A model generated the notes under the pieces. That model made no database searches. It was not told where the DNA came from and was given only the letters and a program-made list of their open reading frames with translations. From Flavobacterium kingsejongi (GTDB lineage: Bacteria; Bacteroidota; Bacteroidia; Flavobacteriales; Flavobacteriaceae), in contig NZ_CP020919.1 in assembly GCF_003076475.1 (NCBI RefSeq), forward strand, positions 2,170,001 through 2,234,000: DNA of 64,000 bases. Direction: 5' to 3'. The position numbers and the translations under genes were made by a program. Shown here one piece after another: positions 1-7,349 of this stretch (the first letter of the stretch is position 1; each line of letters opens with the position of its first letter).

Positions 1-535
1 CGGATTTACAAAAGCTATCAGAGGTGTTTTTCCAAATACAGAATCCCAGCTTTGCATTGTTCATCAAATAAGGAATAGCCTTAAGTTTGTAGTAGTTAAG
101 GATAGAAAAGCATTTTGCAGTGCAATGAAAGAAGTATATACTGCAATAAATCAGGAAGAAGCCGTTTTAGCTCTGGCTGAATTTAAAAAAAACTGGGAAG
201 CAAAATATAAATATGCCGTTTGCTCCTGGGAAAAGAATTGGGAAAATCTCATGCCTTTTTTGGCCTATCCTGCTGAAATCAGGAAAATAATGTACACCAC
301 AAATACAATAGAAAACTTAAACAGGGGAATTAGAAAATATACCAAAACAAAAGTGCAGTTCCCAGATGAAAAAAGCGTCAAGAAATCAGTCTATTTAGCA
401 ATACAAAATTGTGAAAAAAGCTGGATAAATGCAATACCAAGCTGGGGATTAATCATGAATCAGTTCTTGGTCATATTTGGAGAAAGGTGTAATATTAAAC
501 ACTAAGAACTGTTTACACAAAATTTCGACCAGTCT
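1..535 (+). mobile_element. IS256-family element, right-hand part (cut by window edge)
   Basis: The first 535 bases match, base for base as far as I read them, positions 22313-22847 of this window, a constant offset of 22,312. The match includes the C-terminal transposase codons and the right terminal repeat just after the stop codon. Identity ends at about 535; the next base agrees by chance, then the flanks differ. The left end lies outside the window, so it is unknown whether this copy is complete. The copy points the same way as the complete one. Confidence 0.93.
2..505 (+). CDS. IS256-family transposase, C-terminal 167 residues (partial)
   Basis: This is the 3' part of a DDE transposase of the mutator-like IS256 family, which cuts and joins element ends during transposition. 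Visible here are the C-x2-H motif (C-I-V-H) that follows the second catalytic Asp, and the T-I-E-N-L-N-R-G stretch carrying the catalytic Glu. The first two catalytic Asp residues (D167 and D233 in the complete copy) lie off the left edge. The frame opens at base 2 and has no stop until 505. Its protein equals the last 167 residues of the complete copy at 21606-22817. Inside the fragment a Met codon at 125 could start a 126-residue product, but that is an internal codon, not the gene start. Confidence 0.93.
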   Translation, partial: GFTKAIRGVFPNTESQLCIVHQIRNSLKFVVVKDRKAFCSAMKEVYTAINQEEAVLALAEFKKNWEAKYKYAVCSWEKNWENLMPFLAYPAEIRKIMYTTNTIENLNRGIRKYTKTKVQFPDEKSVKKSVYLAIQNCEKSWINAIPSWGLIMNQFLVIFGERCNIKH

Positions 536-545
536 CAATTCAGTT

Positions 546-577
546 AAAAAACGGCGCCATTTGATTGCAATGGCGCC
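546..577 (-). terminator. Rho-independent terminator of the 1563-585 operon
   Basis: A perfect 9-bp inverted repeat, GGCGCCATT at 553-561 and AATGGCGCC at 569-577, is followed on the minus strand by a run of T (the A run at 546-551). It sits 7 bases past the stop of the exported protein gene at 585-1199, and it also insulates that operon from the IS element. Confidence 0.85.
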
Positions 578-584
578 ATTATTT

Positions 585-1199
585 TTATTCCTCTGTGATT
601 ACAATGTAGCTGGAAACATTTCCGTTGGTAGGGTTTATAACCTCTGTCCATACTGCTTTAAGTACCGTTCCCCAAGGTGTTGGCGATTGTAAAACGTCAT
701 TGTAGGCGGTGCTATCGTAGAAGTTCAAGAAAAACTCACCTGTAGCATTGTTTTTATAACTCCTCTCGTCTTCTGTCATAGTATATTCTGTGTCATTGTA
801 GCGTGAAGGATAAGTAAGATATCCTGCGACAACTGCATCACCGTTTCCGGCGGCCAATTTGATTTCATGCCATTTTTGAGAAGGACCATAGGTAGTCTGT
901 GCAAGCTGTTTCGTTATTGTTGACCATGTGGTCCCGCTAAGGAGGACGCTTACTGTTGGGATTATGGGCAGGCTTGCAAAAGGTAAACCATTAAACGAGT
1001 TGTTAACGATCGTCATGTTGCTATAAGGTCCTACGGTATATAATGTCGTATAAACTAAAGGGTATCGATCATTGAGATCATGCGTTCGGGGTTCAAAACG
1101 TAAGTCGTAATCAGTTAAGTTGGATACATATAATGGTCTTCTTTGAGCAAATGAAAACAGGGAAACCAATAAACAAATAAATAGGGCTAATTTTTTCAT
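585..1199 (-). CDS. Exported protein of unknown function
   Basis: This 204-residue protein is not recognised. Residues 1-18 are a clear Sec signal peptide: two Lys, a hydrophobic run, then S-F-A-Q before the cut. The mature part has no cysteine and no membrane segment, and it is rich in Tyr, Thr, Asn and Ser, which suggests a soluble beta-rich protein in the periplasm or outside the cell. No catalytic motif is visible and no type IX sorting tail is evident. It follows the lipoprotein gene at 1204-1563 with a 4-base gap on the same strand, so the two are probably co-transcribed and end at the hairpin at 546-577. The ATG at 1199 is the natural start because the signal peptide begins there. Confidence 0.8.
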   Translation of the reverse strand: MKKLALFICLLVSLFSFAQRRPLYVSNLTDYDLRFEPRTHDLNDRYPLVYTTLYTVGPYSNMTIVNNSFNGLPFASLPIIPTVSVLLSGTTWSTITKQLAQTTYGPSQKWHEIKLAAGNGDAVVAGYLTYPSRYNDTEYTMTEDERSYKNNATGEFFLNFYDSTAYNDVLQSPTPWGTVLKAVWTEVINPTNGNVSSYIVITEE

Positions 1200-1203
1200 G
1201 ATT

Positions 1204-1563
1204 TTACTTTTTTAAATTGTTATTGAGTTTTTGAATCATTTCCAGGTGTTTGTCTAATGCAGCTTTAAGAAGGTCTTCCTGCGGAATGTCGGTAGTCGCT
1301 ACTCCGTAATAGGCAAGGTATTCTTTTGCTTTTTCAGTAAGATCCACTGTGGCTTTTTGACGGGAAGCAGGATCGGAGGCGAGCTGTCTGCTGTAATCAC
1401 CAAAGGATTTTTCAAAACGTTGCATTTCCTCTGTTTTCTGCATTTTTGAAAATTTTGCATGTTCAGCATTTTTGTTGTAGCCGGACTGATCTGTGACAGC
1501 ATCATTCGCTTCACATGCAATGCACAGCGTTGCTGCAGCGACCATAAAGATTAATTTTTTCAT
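1204..1563 (-). CDS. Small lipoprotein of unknown function
   Basis: The 119-residue product starts with a type II signal peptide: K-K, a hydrophobic stretch and the lipobox L-C-I-A-C with the lipidated Cys at residue 17. The next residues are E-A-N-D, acidic as often found in lipoproteins exported to the surface in Bacteroidota, though localisation is not proven by this. The mature part is charged and mostly helical in character, rich in Lys, Glu and Gln, with no domain I recognise. It is the first gene of a two-gene unit with the exported protein at 585-1199. A shorter frame overlapping it at 1299-1520 is only a shadow. Confidence 0.8.
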   Translation of the reverse strand: MKKLIFMVAAATLCIACEANDAVTDQSGYNKNAEHAKFSKMQKTEEMQRFEKSFGDYSRQLASDPASRQKATVDLTEKAKEYLAYYGVATTDIPQEDLLKAALDKHLEMIQKLNNNLKK

Positions 1564-2112
1564 GATTAAATAGGAATTTGGGGTTGAATAATTAAATATA
1601 TAGGTTGTACTATATCGTATAAAGCGCTACTGATAATAACCATAATGAGTTATACTGGTGCCAATTTGATTTTAGATTCCTGATTAAAATAAATGTGCAT
1701 AAAAACAGGCCAATTATTTTTTGAATCCTGTCTGGTAATTCTAAACAGGTTTTCTCTCAATACGGATTATTTTAAAGTCAAAGCAGTAGCTAACTGTAAA
1801 GTGTAGGAGGTTGCAGTATAGTGTAATATTCTAAATGGACGGAATGATGTATTCTGCAAAGGGTAAAATACGTTAGGAATGTTTTTTCTGATATCATTAG
1901 ATTAAAATTTGGGGCTTAAATAATAATAACGACTTAACTTGTAGGAAGTTAATCCTTTGCTAATATAGAAAAATAAACTGATTTTAATCTTTTAGTTGTA
2001 AGAAAAATAAAGCATAATTATGTTTTCCCAGTGTTTGTTACCTGTGACGTGAGAATTTATTTTTGGATCGTGTAACAGAAGGATTGTTTTTAAAATAAAC
2101 AAAAGCGCTGTT
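1564..2112. other. Non-coding stretch, nothing recognised
   Basis: These 549 AT-rich bases lie between the lipoprotein start and the stop of the PaiB-like gene. No reading frame of convincing length and no tRNA were seen. I looked for the Bacteroidota -7 box TAnnTTTG on the minus strand ahead of 1563 and found no exact copy. The lipoprotein promoter must lie here but I cannot place it. Confidence 0.6.
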
Positions 2113-2736
2113 TTAACTGTGCTGTATCGGGCATTTTGCCATGATAGCTGCAACAGCGGCTGCTTCTGGAGATCCGGTTTTGTTTAATTCCGTGATAATG
2201 TTACTGTGGTTTTTGGCATCGCGATTTTGTGACATCTTATTGACGGCTTCGATACTGGTAATCTCAATTTCAAAAGCGACAATACCGCGCACCTGGCGCA
2301 GGGATGATTTGGATAAATCCTCAAAATGCACCGGATTTGCTGAGAAAGCCTCGTATTTGTCCATAAGTTTTTTTAAGGAGGATAGGGCTGCATCACCTTC
2401 GATGATTTTTATAGTGCCATAGACATGGACTGCGGCATAATTCCAGGTAGGGACGTTTTCATGATCGTACCAGGAAGGAGAAATGTAACTGTGAGGCCCT
2501 GAGAAAATAGCCAGTACAGACTGATTGGAGGCAAAACTATGCCATTGGGGGTTTTCTTTTGCAATATGGCCCTGCAGTACTTCCTTTCCGTCAGCATTGA
2601 TGTCGAGTTCCAGTGGAATATGGGTTGCCCATAATTTGCTGTCCAGCTGGTTGATTAATATGCCAAAGCTGTTTTGTTCTAAAAAAAGCCTGATGTCTTC
2701 TTTGTTTTCGTTCTTGTAAAGGTCTGGAATGTGCAT
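2113..2736 (-). CDS. PaiB-family FMN-binding protein
   Basis: This 207-residue protein belongs to the PaiB family (FMN-binding split barrel). The Bacillus member is described as a negative transcriptional regulator linked to protease synthesis and sporulation; in other bacteria the role is mostly unknown. The family pattern is visible throughout: an N-terminal M-H-I-P-D-L-Y, a middle H-I-A-K-E-N-P-Q-W segment, then F-S-G-P-H-S-Y-I-S-P-S-W-Y and V-P-T-W-N-Y-A-A-V-H, the most conserved part of the flavin-binding fold. The length is normal. It sits 16 bases behind murB on the same strand and is probably read from the murB transcript, though nothing ties it to cell-wall synthesis. Confidence 0.88.
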   Translation of the reverse strand: MHIPDLYKNENKEDIRLFLEQNSFGILINQLDSKLWATHIPLELDINADGKEVLQGHIAKENPQWHSFASNQSVLAIFSGPHSYISPSWYDHENVPTWNYAAVHVYGTIKIIEGDAALSSLKKLMDKYEAFSANPVHFEDLSKSSLRQVRGIVAFEIEITSIEAVNKMSQNRDAKNHSNIITELNKTGSPEAAAVAAIMAKCPIQHS

Positions 2737-2752
2737 GAAGCCTTATTGTTTT

Positions 2753-3766
2753 TTAGATGATATTTACTTCGGCTTCAATTTTGATTCCAAAAGTATCGTA
2801 TACGGTTTGTTGTATCGTTCGGGCTACATCCAGGATTTCCTGTCCGGTGGCATTTCCATAGTTTACCAATACCAAAGCCTGGTTTTTATGGATTCCCGCA
2901 TCGCCAAAACGTTTGCCTTTGAATCCTGCCTGTTCAATAAGCCATCCTGCAGGGACTTTTACTTCCGTGTCTGAAATAATATAATGGGGCATTTCGGGAT
3001 GCAACGATACGATGCGTTCGAAATCGTTTTTAGGAAGTATCGGATTTTTAAAGAAACTACCGCTATTGCCTAATTCTTTCGGGTCTGGAAGCTTGCGTTG
3101 GCGAATTGCGGTAACGGCATCGCTCACATCTTTTAACGTGGGCGTTGTAATTCCTTTTTGGGTCAGTTCGGCAGCGATATCGCCATAGGAAACATTGATT
3201 TTATGGGAATGTTTTGTGAGCTTAAATACAACCGATGTAATGATATATTTGTTTTTCTCTTCATTTTTAAAAATACTTTCCCGATATCCGAAAGCGCATT
3301 CTTCTTTGGTAAAGGTGCGGGTTTGTAATGTGGCAATTTCCAAAGCCGTGCAGTACGCAAAAGTATCTTTGATTTCGGTTCCATAAGCGCCGATATTCTG
3401 TATGGGTGTTGTGCCTACATTTCCGGGAATCAGGGACATGTTTTCCAGTCCGCCGAAATCCTGGTTGATGGTCCATAAAACAAATTCATGCCAGTTTTCG
3501 CCGGCGTGGGCTTCTACCCACACGAAATCATCGGAAGTTTCAATAATTCTTTTTCCTTTCAGGTCTACATGAATAACAAGTGCGTGGATATCCTGGGTCA
3601 GCAGCATATTGCTGCCACCGCCTAAAATGAATTTAGGGTCATCCGGATGCTGCTCCAATACCGTTTTTAATTCGTCAGTTGTATGTACCGAAATGAATTT
3701 TTGCGCTTTGGCTTCAATGCCAAAAGTATTGTAGTTTTTTAAAGAAAAATGAGACTGAATTTCCAT
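2753..3766 (-). CDS. murB: UDP-N-acetylenolpyruvoylglucosamine reductase MurB
   Basis: MurB is the cytoplasmic FAD enzyme that reduces UDP-GlcNAc-enolpyruvate with NADPH to UDP-MurNAc, the second committed step of peptidoglycan precursor synthesis. The 337-residue protein shows the N-T-F-G motif near residue 14, the FAD-binding L-G-G-G-S-N-M-L-L segment, the P-G-x-V-G-T-T-P-I-Q-N-I-G-A-Y-G-x-E block, and the G-N-S-G-S-F-F-K-N-P catalytic loop with the proton-donating Ser. The tail W-L-I-E-Q-A-G-F-K-G is also typical. Length and the Tyr-loop insertion fit the type I (E. coli-like) enzyme. The next gene downstream is the PaiB-like gene, with a 16-base gap. Confidence 0.97.
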   Translation of the reverse strand: MEIQSHFSLKNYNTFGIEAKAQKFISVHTTDELKTVLEQHPDDPKFILGGGSNMLLTQDIHALVIHVDLKGKRIIETSDDFVWVEAHAGENWHEFVLWTINQDFGGLENMSLIPGNVGTTPIQNIGAYGTEIKDTFAYCTALEIATLQTRTFTKEECAFGYRESIFKNEEKNKYIITSVVFKLTKHSHKINVSYGDIAAELTQKGITTPTLKDVSDAVTAIRQRKLPDPKELGNSGSFFKNPILPKNDFERIVSLHPEMPHYIISDTEVKVPAGWLIEQAGFKGKRFGDAGIHKNQALVLVNYGNATGQEILDVARTIQQTVYDTFGIKIEAEVNII

Positions 3767-3822
3767 GAATGAATTGAGTTTTTATCGGCGTAAAAGTAAT
3801 GGAAACCTTTTGGAATTCATAA

Positions 3823-4497
3823 TTAATCTTCGGTGGTGAGGGCGCGGTTTAAAAAATCATTTAAGGGCTTCAGCAGTATAAGTTTCTGGGCTATTTCTTG
3901 GACAAAATCAGGATCGGTCAGAAGGCTGTCGTCCAGTTTATGCATGGCTGTAAAACTTTTTAGTTTTAAAAATTCAATGGCCGGATGATCCTTTTCGTAG
4001 CCCTTTGGTGCATTTTTTAAGGCAATGGTATCGTTGTGTTCCAGGCTGCCAAACTCCTTTTTGAAATTTTTATCGGCTAACAATTCATCAAGGTCTTCGG
4101 TGAAATAAGCGATTTCCTTCCTGATTTTTTTCAGGTCTTCCGCATTAGGCCACCAGACACCACCGCCAATAAAGCTTGCGCCCTTTTCGATATGGATGTA
4201 ATAACCGGCTAAATTGGTGTTTTTAGTCCCCGGAGAAAGCCAAATGCCCATGTGGGTTTTGTACGGTGTTTTGTCTTTTGAAAAACGGATATCACGGGCT
4301 ATCCGGAAAGCACAGTTTTTAGGTTCCAGATTTGCTAATGAAATGTCTTTTGGGATCATTTCAGCCAATACATTTTCAATTAACGTGTGGTATTCCTGTT
4401 TGTAGGTTTCATAACGGGATTTGTTGGCGTGGAACCATTCCCGGTTATTGTTGGCTTTGATATCGTCTAAGAATTGGATGATCTTTTTTGAAGGCAT
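3823..4497 (-). CDS. DUF2461 family protein
   Basis: This 224-residue cytoplasmic protein matches the DUF2461 (TIGR02453) family of unknown biochemical function. The diagnostic features are N-N-N-R-E-W-F-H-A-N-K near residue 16, R-I-x-R-D-x-R-F-S-K-D-K-T-P-Y-K-T-H in the middle, and the Y-Y-x-H-I-E-K-G-x-S-F-I-G-G-G segment after it. The length is ordinary for the family. No signal peptide or membrane segment is present. It precedes murB by 56 bases on the same strand and could share its transcript. The family occurs widely in Bacteroidota and Actinobacteria, so this is likely a core gene of unknown role. Confidence 0.9.
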   Translation of the reverse strand: MPSKKIIQFLDDIKANNNREWFHANKSRYETYKQEYHTLIENVLAEMIPKDISLANLEPKNCAFRIARDIRFSKDKTPYKTHMGIWLSPGTKNTNLAGYYIHIEKGASFIGGGVWWPNAEDLKKIRKEIAYFTEDLDELLADKNFKKEFGSLEHNDTIALKNAPKGYEKDHPAIEFLKLKSFTAMHKLDDSLLTDPDFVQEIAQKLILLKPLNDFLNRALTTED

Positions 4498-4641
4498 AAT
4501 CTTATTTTTTGAAGATTAAAAGTAAGGATAAAATATGAGAAGGTAAAAAAGGAAATGCTAAAAGGTAAAAGCGAAATCTGGGAAATAAGGGTAGGAGTAC
4601 CATAAGTAAAACGGATGCAGATTGTGGTCTTGGATACGGAT

Positions 4642-5721
4642 TTACAGCTGGAAAATTTTGTAGCTCTGATGCGTCGACTGGATTACGGCTTCCGTTCTCT
4701 CTGGGTGTGTATCGGATATAAAAAGCTGCCCAAAAGTGTCATTGTTGACCATTTCGACAATTTTCGCTACACGGATCTCGTCCAGTTTGTCAAAGATGTC
4801 ATCAAACAATAGAATTGGTTTTACACCACTTTGTTTTTTTACAAATTCAAACTGCGCGAGTTTAAGGGCAATCAGGAAAGACTTTTGTTGTCCCTGGGAA
4901 CCGAATTTTTTAATGGGATAAGCGTCAATTTCAAAGGACAGGTCGTCTTTGTGGATTCCTGCACTGGTATATTGCAATGCCCTGTCTTTTGGGAGTGTTT
5001 CTTTGAAAAGAGCTAATAATTCCTTGTCGTGCAATTGACTGTCATAGACAATTTGTACGGTTTCGGCACCATCGGTTATGGCCTGGTGGTGTTTGTTGAA
5101 AATGGGAATGAAATTTTTCAGGAACTCTTTCCGCTTTTCAAAAATGCTTTGTCCTAATCCATCCAGTTGCTCGTCATAGATGGACAAAGTGTCGTTTTCA
5201 AATACATGGTTCAGGGCAAAATATTTTAATAGCGCATTCCGTTGGCTCAATATTTTTTGATATTGAATCAGGTGTAGCAGGTAGGTGTTGTCGAGTTGTG
5301 AAATCACGCTATCAATGAATTTCCGCCGTGTTTCACTACCCTCTACGATCAGGTCGCGATCAGCGGGGGAAATTATGACTAATGGGATAAAACCGATATG
5401 ATCTGAAAATTTATCGTACGCTTTCCCATTGCGTTTCAGGATTTTCTTTTGTCCTTTTTTCAGGCTGCATACGATTTGTTCCGTGCGCTCGTTTTTTTCA
5501 AATTCGGCATCAATAACAAAAAACTCTTCTCCATGACGGATGTTTTGTACCGCCAAAGGATTGAAATAACTTTTGCCGTACGATAGGTGGTAAATGGCAT
5601 CAAGGACGTTGGTTTTACCAATGCCATTCCTGCCGACAAAACAATTTATCCTGCTGTCAAAGTCAAAAGAGGCTTCGGAAAAATTTTTGTAATTGAATAA
5701 AGATATTTTTTTTAAATACAT
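4642..5721 (-). CDS. recF: DNA replication and repair protein RecF
   Basis: RecF is an SMC-like ATPase that helps load RecA at gapped DNA together with RecO and RecR. The 359-residue product has the Walker A segment G-R-N-G-I-G-K-T-N about 30 residues in, and the Walker B region [12 protein letters not shown] near the C terminus, preceded by the signature S-Q-G-Q-Q-K. I start it at the ATG at 5721 (M-Y-L-K-K-I-S-L), the standard RecF start. The reading frame stays open upstream to 5787, but those 22 residues have no family counterpart and run toward the divergent promoter at 5837. Its neighbour across the divergent promoter region is the TPR protein gene. Confidence 0.96.
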   Translation of the reverse strand: MYLKKISLFNYKNFSEASFDFDSRINCFVGRNGIGKTNVLDAIYHLSYGKSYFNPLAVQNIRHGEEFFVIDAEFEKNERTEQIVCSLKKGQKKILKRNGKAYDKFSDHIGFIPLVIISPADRDLIVEGSETRRKFIDSVISQLDNTYLLHLIQYQKILSQRNALLKYFALNHVFENDTLSIYDEQLDGLGQSIFEKRKEFLKNFIPIFNKHHQAITDGAETVQIVYDSQLHDKELLALFKETLPKDRALQYTSAGIHKDDLSFEIDAYPIKKFGSQGQQKSFLIALKLAQFEFVKKQSGVKPILLFDDIFDKLDEIRVAKIVEMVNNDTFGQLFISDTHPERTEAVIQSTHQSYKIFQL

Positions 5722-5836
5722 CTGCAAATGCCGTGCTGATAGTGAGAACTTTGTGGTTTTAACCGCTTTTTTTCTAAGAAGCTGCAAATTATTGAAAAAT
5801 AACGAAAAAACATCTTTTACATTTGAATAAAAATTT

Positions 5837-5844
5837 TATTTTTG
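5837..5844 (+). promoter_or_regulatory. Promoter -7 box of the TPR protein / ribH operon
   Basis: TATTTTTG at 5837-5844 is an exact match to the Bacteroidota -7 consensus TAnnTTTG. The start codon lies 23 bases further on. The best -33 candidate is the T-rich TTTT at 5815-5818, 18 bases upstream, which is not an exact TTTG. Confidence 0.7.
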
Positions 5845-5866
5845 CACCTCATTAAATTAAATGTAA

Positions 5867-6649
5867 ATGGCAACTTATAACAAGAGAGGATATAAAGCTC
5901 CAAAACCAGAACAAGAAAAAGAAGTTTTAGAATACGACCCGATTGATGCAGTTTCAGAAAAAGACAGTACTACAGCTGAAGTGTTTAATTCATTAGATAC
6001 TGGAGCTTCAAGAATTGAAGAATGGGTTGCCGGTAATCAAAAAATTATCTTTGGAATTGTAGGTGCTTTAGCTCTTGCTACAGTTGGATATTTTGCATAC
6101 GACCGTTTCGTTGCAGAACCAAAAGAAGAGGTGGCTGCAAATGAAATGTTTCAGGCACAACAATACTTTCAGCAGGCTGTTGATGGTGTAGCCAGTGATT
6201 CCCTATACAACCTTGCGCTGAATGGTGGAGAAGGTAAAATGGGCTTCCTTAAAGTAGCAGAACACTATTCTGGTACTGATGCAGGAAACTTGGCACACTA
6301 CTATGCAGGAATCTCTTACCTGAACCTACACAAGTATAAAGAAGCAATTACAGAATTGGAAAAATTCAGTTCTAAAGATGCTTTCCTTTCTGCACTTTCT
6401 AAAGGAGCTATTGGAGATGCATTTGCTCAAAACAATCAATTGCCAGAAGCTTTGGACTATTATGAAAAAGCAGCAACAAGCAATGAAAATGACCTGACTA
6501 CACCACGCTTTTTGCTAAAAGCAGGACAAGTAGCTTTGGTATTAAAGAAAAAAGATAAAGCTTTAGAATATTTCACTAAAATCCAGGACAAATATGATAC
6601 TGCTCCTGAAGCAGCGAATATTGATGCCCTGATTGGAATGGCACAATAA
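5867..6649 (+). CDS. Membrane-anchored TPR protein (YfgM-like)
   Basis: The 260-residue protein has a charged N-terminal cytoplasmic part (1-58), one membrane segment at about 60-77, and a C-terminal domain with at least three tetratricopeptide-like helical repeats: the segments around A-H-Y-Y-A-G-I-S-Y-L-N-L, F-L-S-A-L-S-K-G-A-I-G-D-A-F and the L-P-E-A-L-D-Y-Y-E-K-A stretch. This layout is that of YfgM-type proteins, which hold a periplasmic TPR domain near the Sec translocon and outer-membrane assembly machinery. In flavobacteria the gene commonly sits just before ribH, as here with a 3-base gap, so the two share a transcript without an obvious functional link. The partner is not known from the sequence. 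Confidence 0.82.
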   Translation: MATYNKRGYKAPKPEQEKEVLEYDPIDAVSEKDSTTAEVFNSLDTGASRIEEWVAGNQKIIFGIVGALALATVGYFAYDRFVAEPKEEVAANEMFQAQQYFQQAVDGVASDSLYNLALNGGEGKMGFLKVAEHYSGTDAGNLAHYYAGISYLNLHKYKEAITELEKFSSKDAFLSALSKGAIGDAFAQNNQLPEALDYYEKAATSNENDLTTPRFLLKAGQVALVLKKKDKALEYFTKIQDKYDTAPEAANIDALIGMAQ

Positions 6650-6652
6650 ATT

Positions 6653-7135
6653 ATGGCTACAGAAAATAAAAATTTATCAGAATACGATAAAACAAAACTC
6701 CCAAACGTAGCACAGTCTTCGTTTGGGATTGTTGTTTCTGAATGGAACGAACAGGTAACGGGCGGCCTTTTTAAAGGGGCTTATGATACGCTGATTGATA
6801 ATGGGGTATTGCCGGAAAATATTATTAAGTATGATGTTCCGGGTAGTTTCGAACTGATCTATGGCAGCCGTAAGATGATGGAGAAACAGCCACATCTTGC
6901 AGGCATTATCGCGATAGGCTGTGTGATTCAGGGCGAGACCAAACATTTTGATTTTGTATGTGAAGGCGTGACTCAGGGCATCAAAGACCTGAATATCATG
7001 GGGAAAATGCCTGTGATTTTCTGTGTGCTGACGGATAATAACCTGCAGCAGTCAATTGACCGAAGCGGTGGTATTCATGGAAATAAGGGCGTGGAAGCGG
7101 CAGTAGCAGCAATTAAAATGACGCCTTTTTTATAA
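6653..7135 (+). CDS. ribH: 6,7-dimethyl-8-ribityllumazine synthase
   Basis: RibH condenses 5-amino-6-ribitylamino-uracil with 3,4-dihydroxy-2-butanone-4-phosphate, the penultimate step of riboflavin synthesis, and forms 60-subunit capsids or pentamers. The 160-residue protein carries the F-G-I-V-V-S-E-W-N start, the V-P-G-S-F-E-L substrate loop, G-C-V-I-Q-G-E-T-K-H-F-D-F-V with the catalytic His, and the P-V-I-F-C-V-L-T block. The final R-S-G-G-x-H-G-N-K-G-V-E-A-A helix is also typical. It ends right before a strong hairpin at 7162-7199. No FMN riboswitch was seen; the gene appears to rely on the promoter ahead of the TPR gene. Confidence 0.97.
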   Translation: MATENKNLSEYDKTKLPNVAQSSFGIVVSEWNEQVTGGLFKGAYDTLIDNGVLPENIIKYDVPGSFELIYGSRKMMEKQPHLAGIIAIGCVIQGETKHFDFVCEGVTQGIKDLNIMGKMPVIFCVLTDNNLQQSIDRSGGIHGNKGVEAAVAAIKMTPFL

Positions 7136-7161
7136 AAGAAAATTTCGAAAATAAAATTAGT

Positions 7162-7199
7162 CACAAAAGCCTGTACATGATGTTGTACAGGCTTTTGTG
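7162..7199 (+). terminator. Terminator of the TPR / ribH operon
   Basis: CACAAAAGCCTGTACA at 7162-7177 pairs perfectly with TGTACAGGCTTTTGTG at 7184-7199 around a 6-base loop. The T run lies within and just after the descending arm. It lies 26 bases after the ribH stop and ahead of the mutL promoter. Confidence 0.85.
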
Positions 7200-7284
7200 T
7201 TTCGGGGAGTTGGCCGGAATGGTGATGGTTGATAAAAACCCGGGTTTCCGGAGAATAGTTTTTTTTATCGTACTATTAATTCCT

Positions 7285-7292
7285 TAACTTTG
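7285..7292 (+). promoter_or_regulatory. Promoter -7 box of mutL
   Basis: TAACTTTG at 7285-7292 matches the Bacteroidota -7 consensus TAnnTTTG. Transcription would begin near 7298-7300. That is after the upstream ATG at 7290, so this box decides the mutL start in favour of 7350. No clear TTTG is visible at -33; the place is taken by a T run. Confidence 0.65.
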
Positions 7293-7349
7293 AAAACTTT
7301 ATTTTTTAGGGCTTCAGCCTTAAATTTTAAACCTGAAACCCAAATAGAA

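Noticed and set aside
4615..4812. 65-residue plus-strand frame near the recF end
   Set aside because: It is the antisense of recF and has no promoter or family match.
5722..5787. recF start at 5787
   Set aside because: The extra 22 residues have no family counterpart; M-Y-L-K-K-I at 5721 is the standard start.
7290..7349. mutL start at 7290
   Set aside because: This ATG lies inside the -7 promoter box at 7285-7292, and the family start M-S-S-I-I-Q-L-L-P is at 7350.
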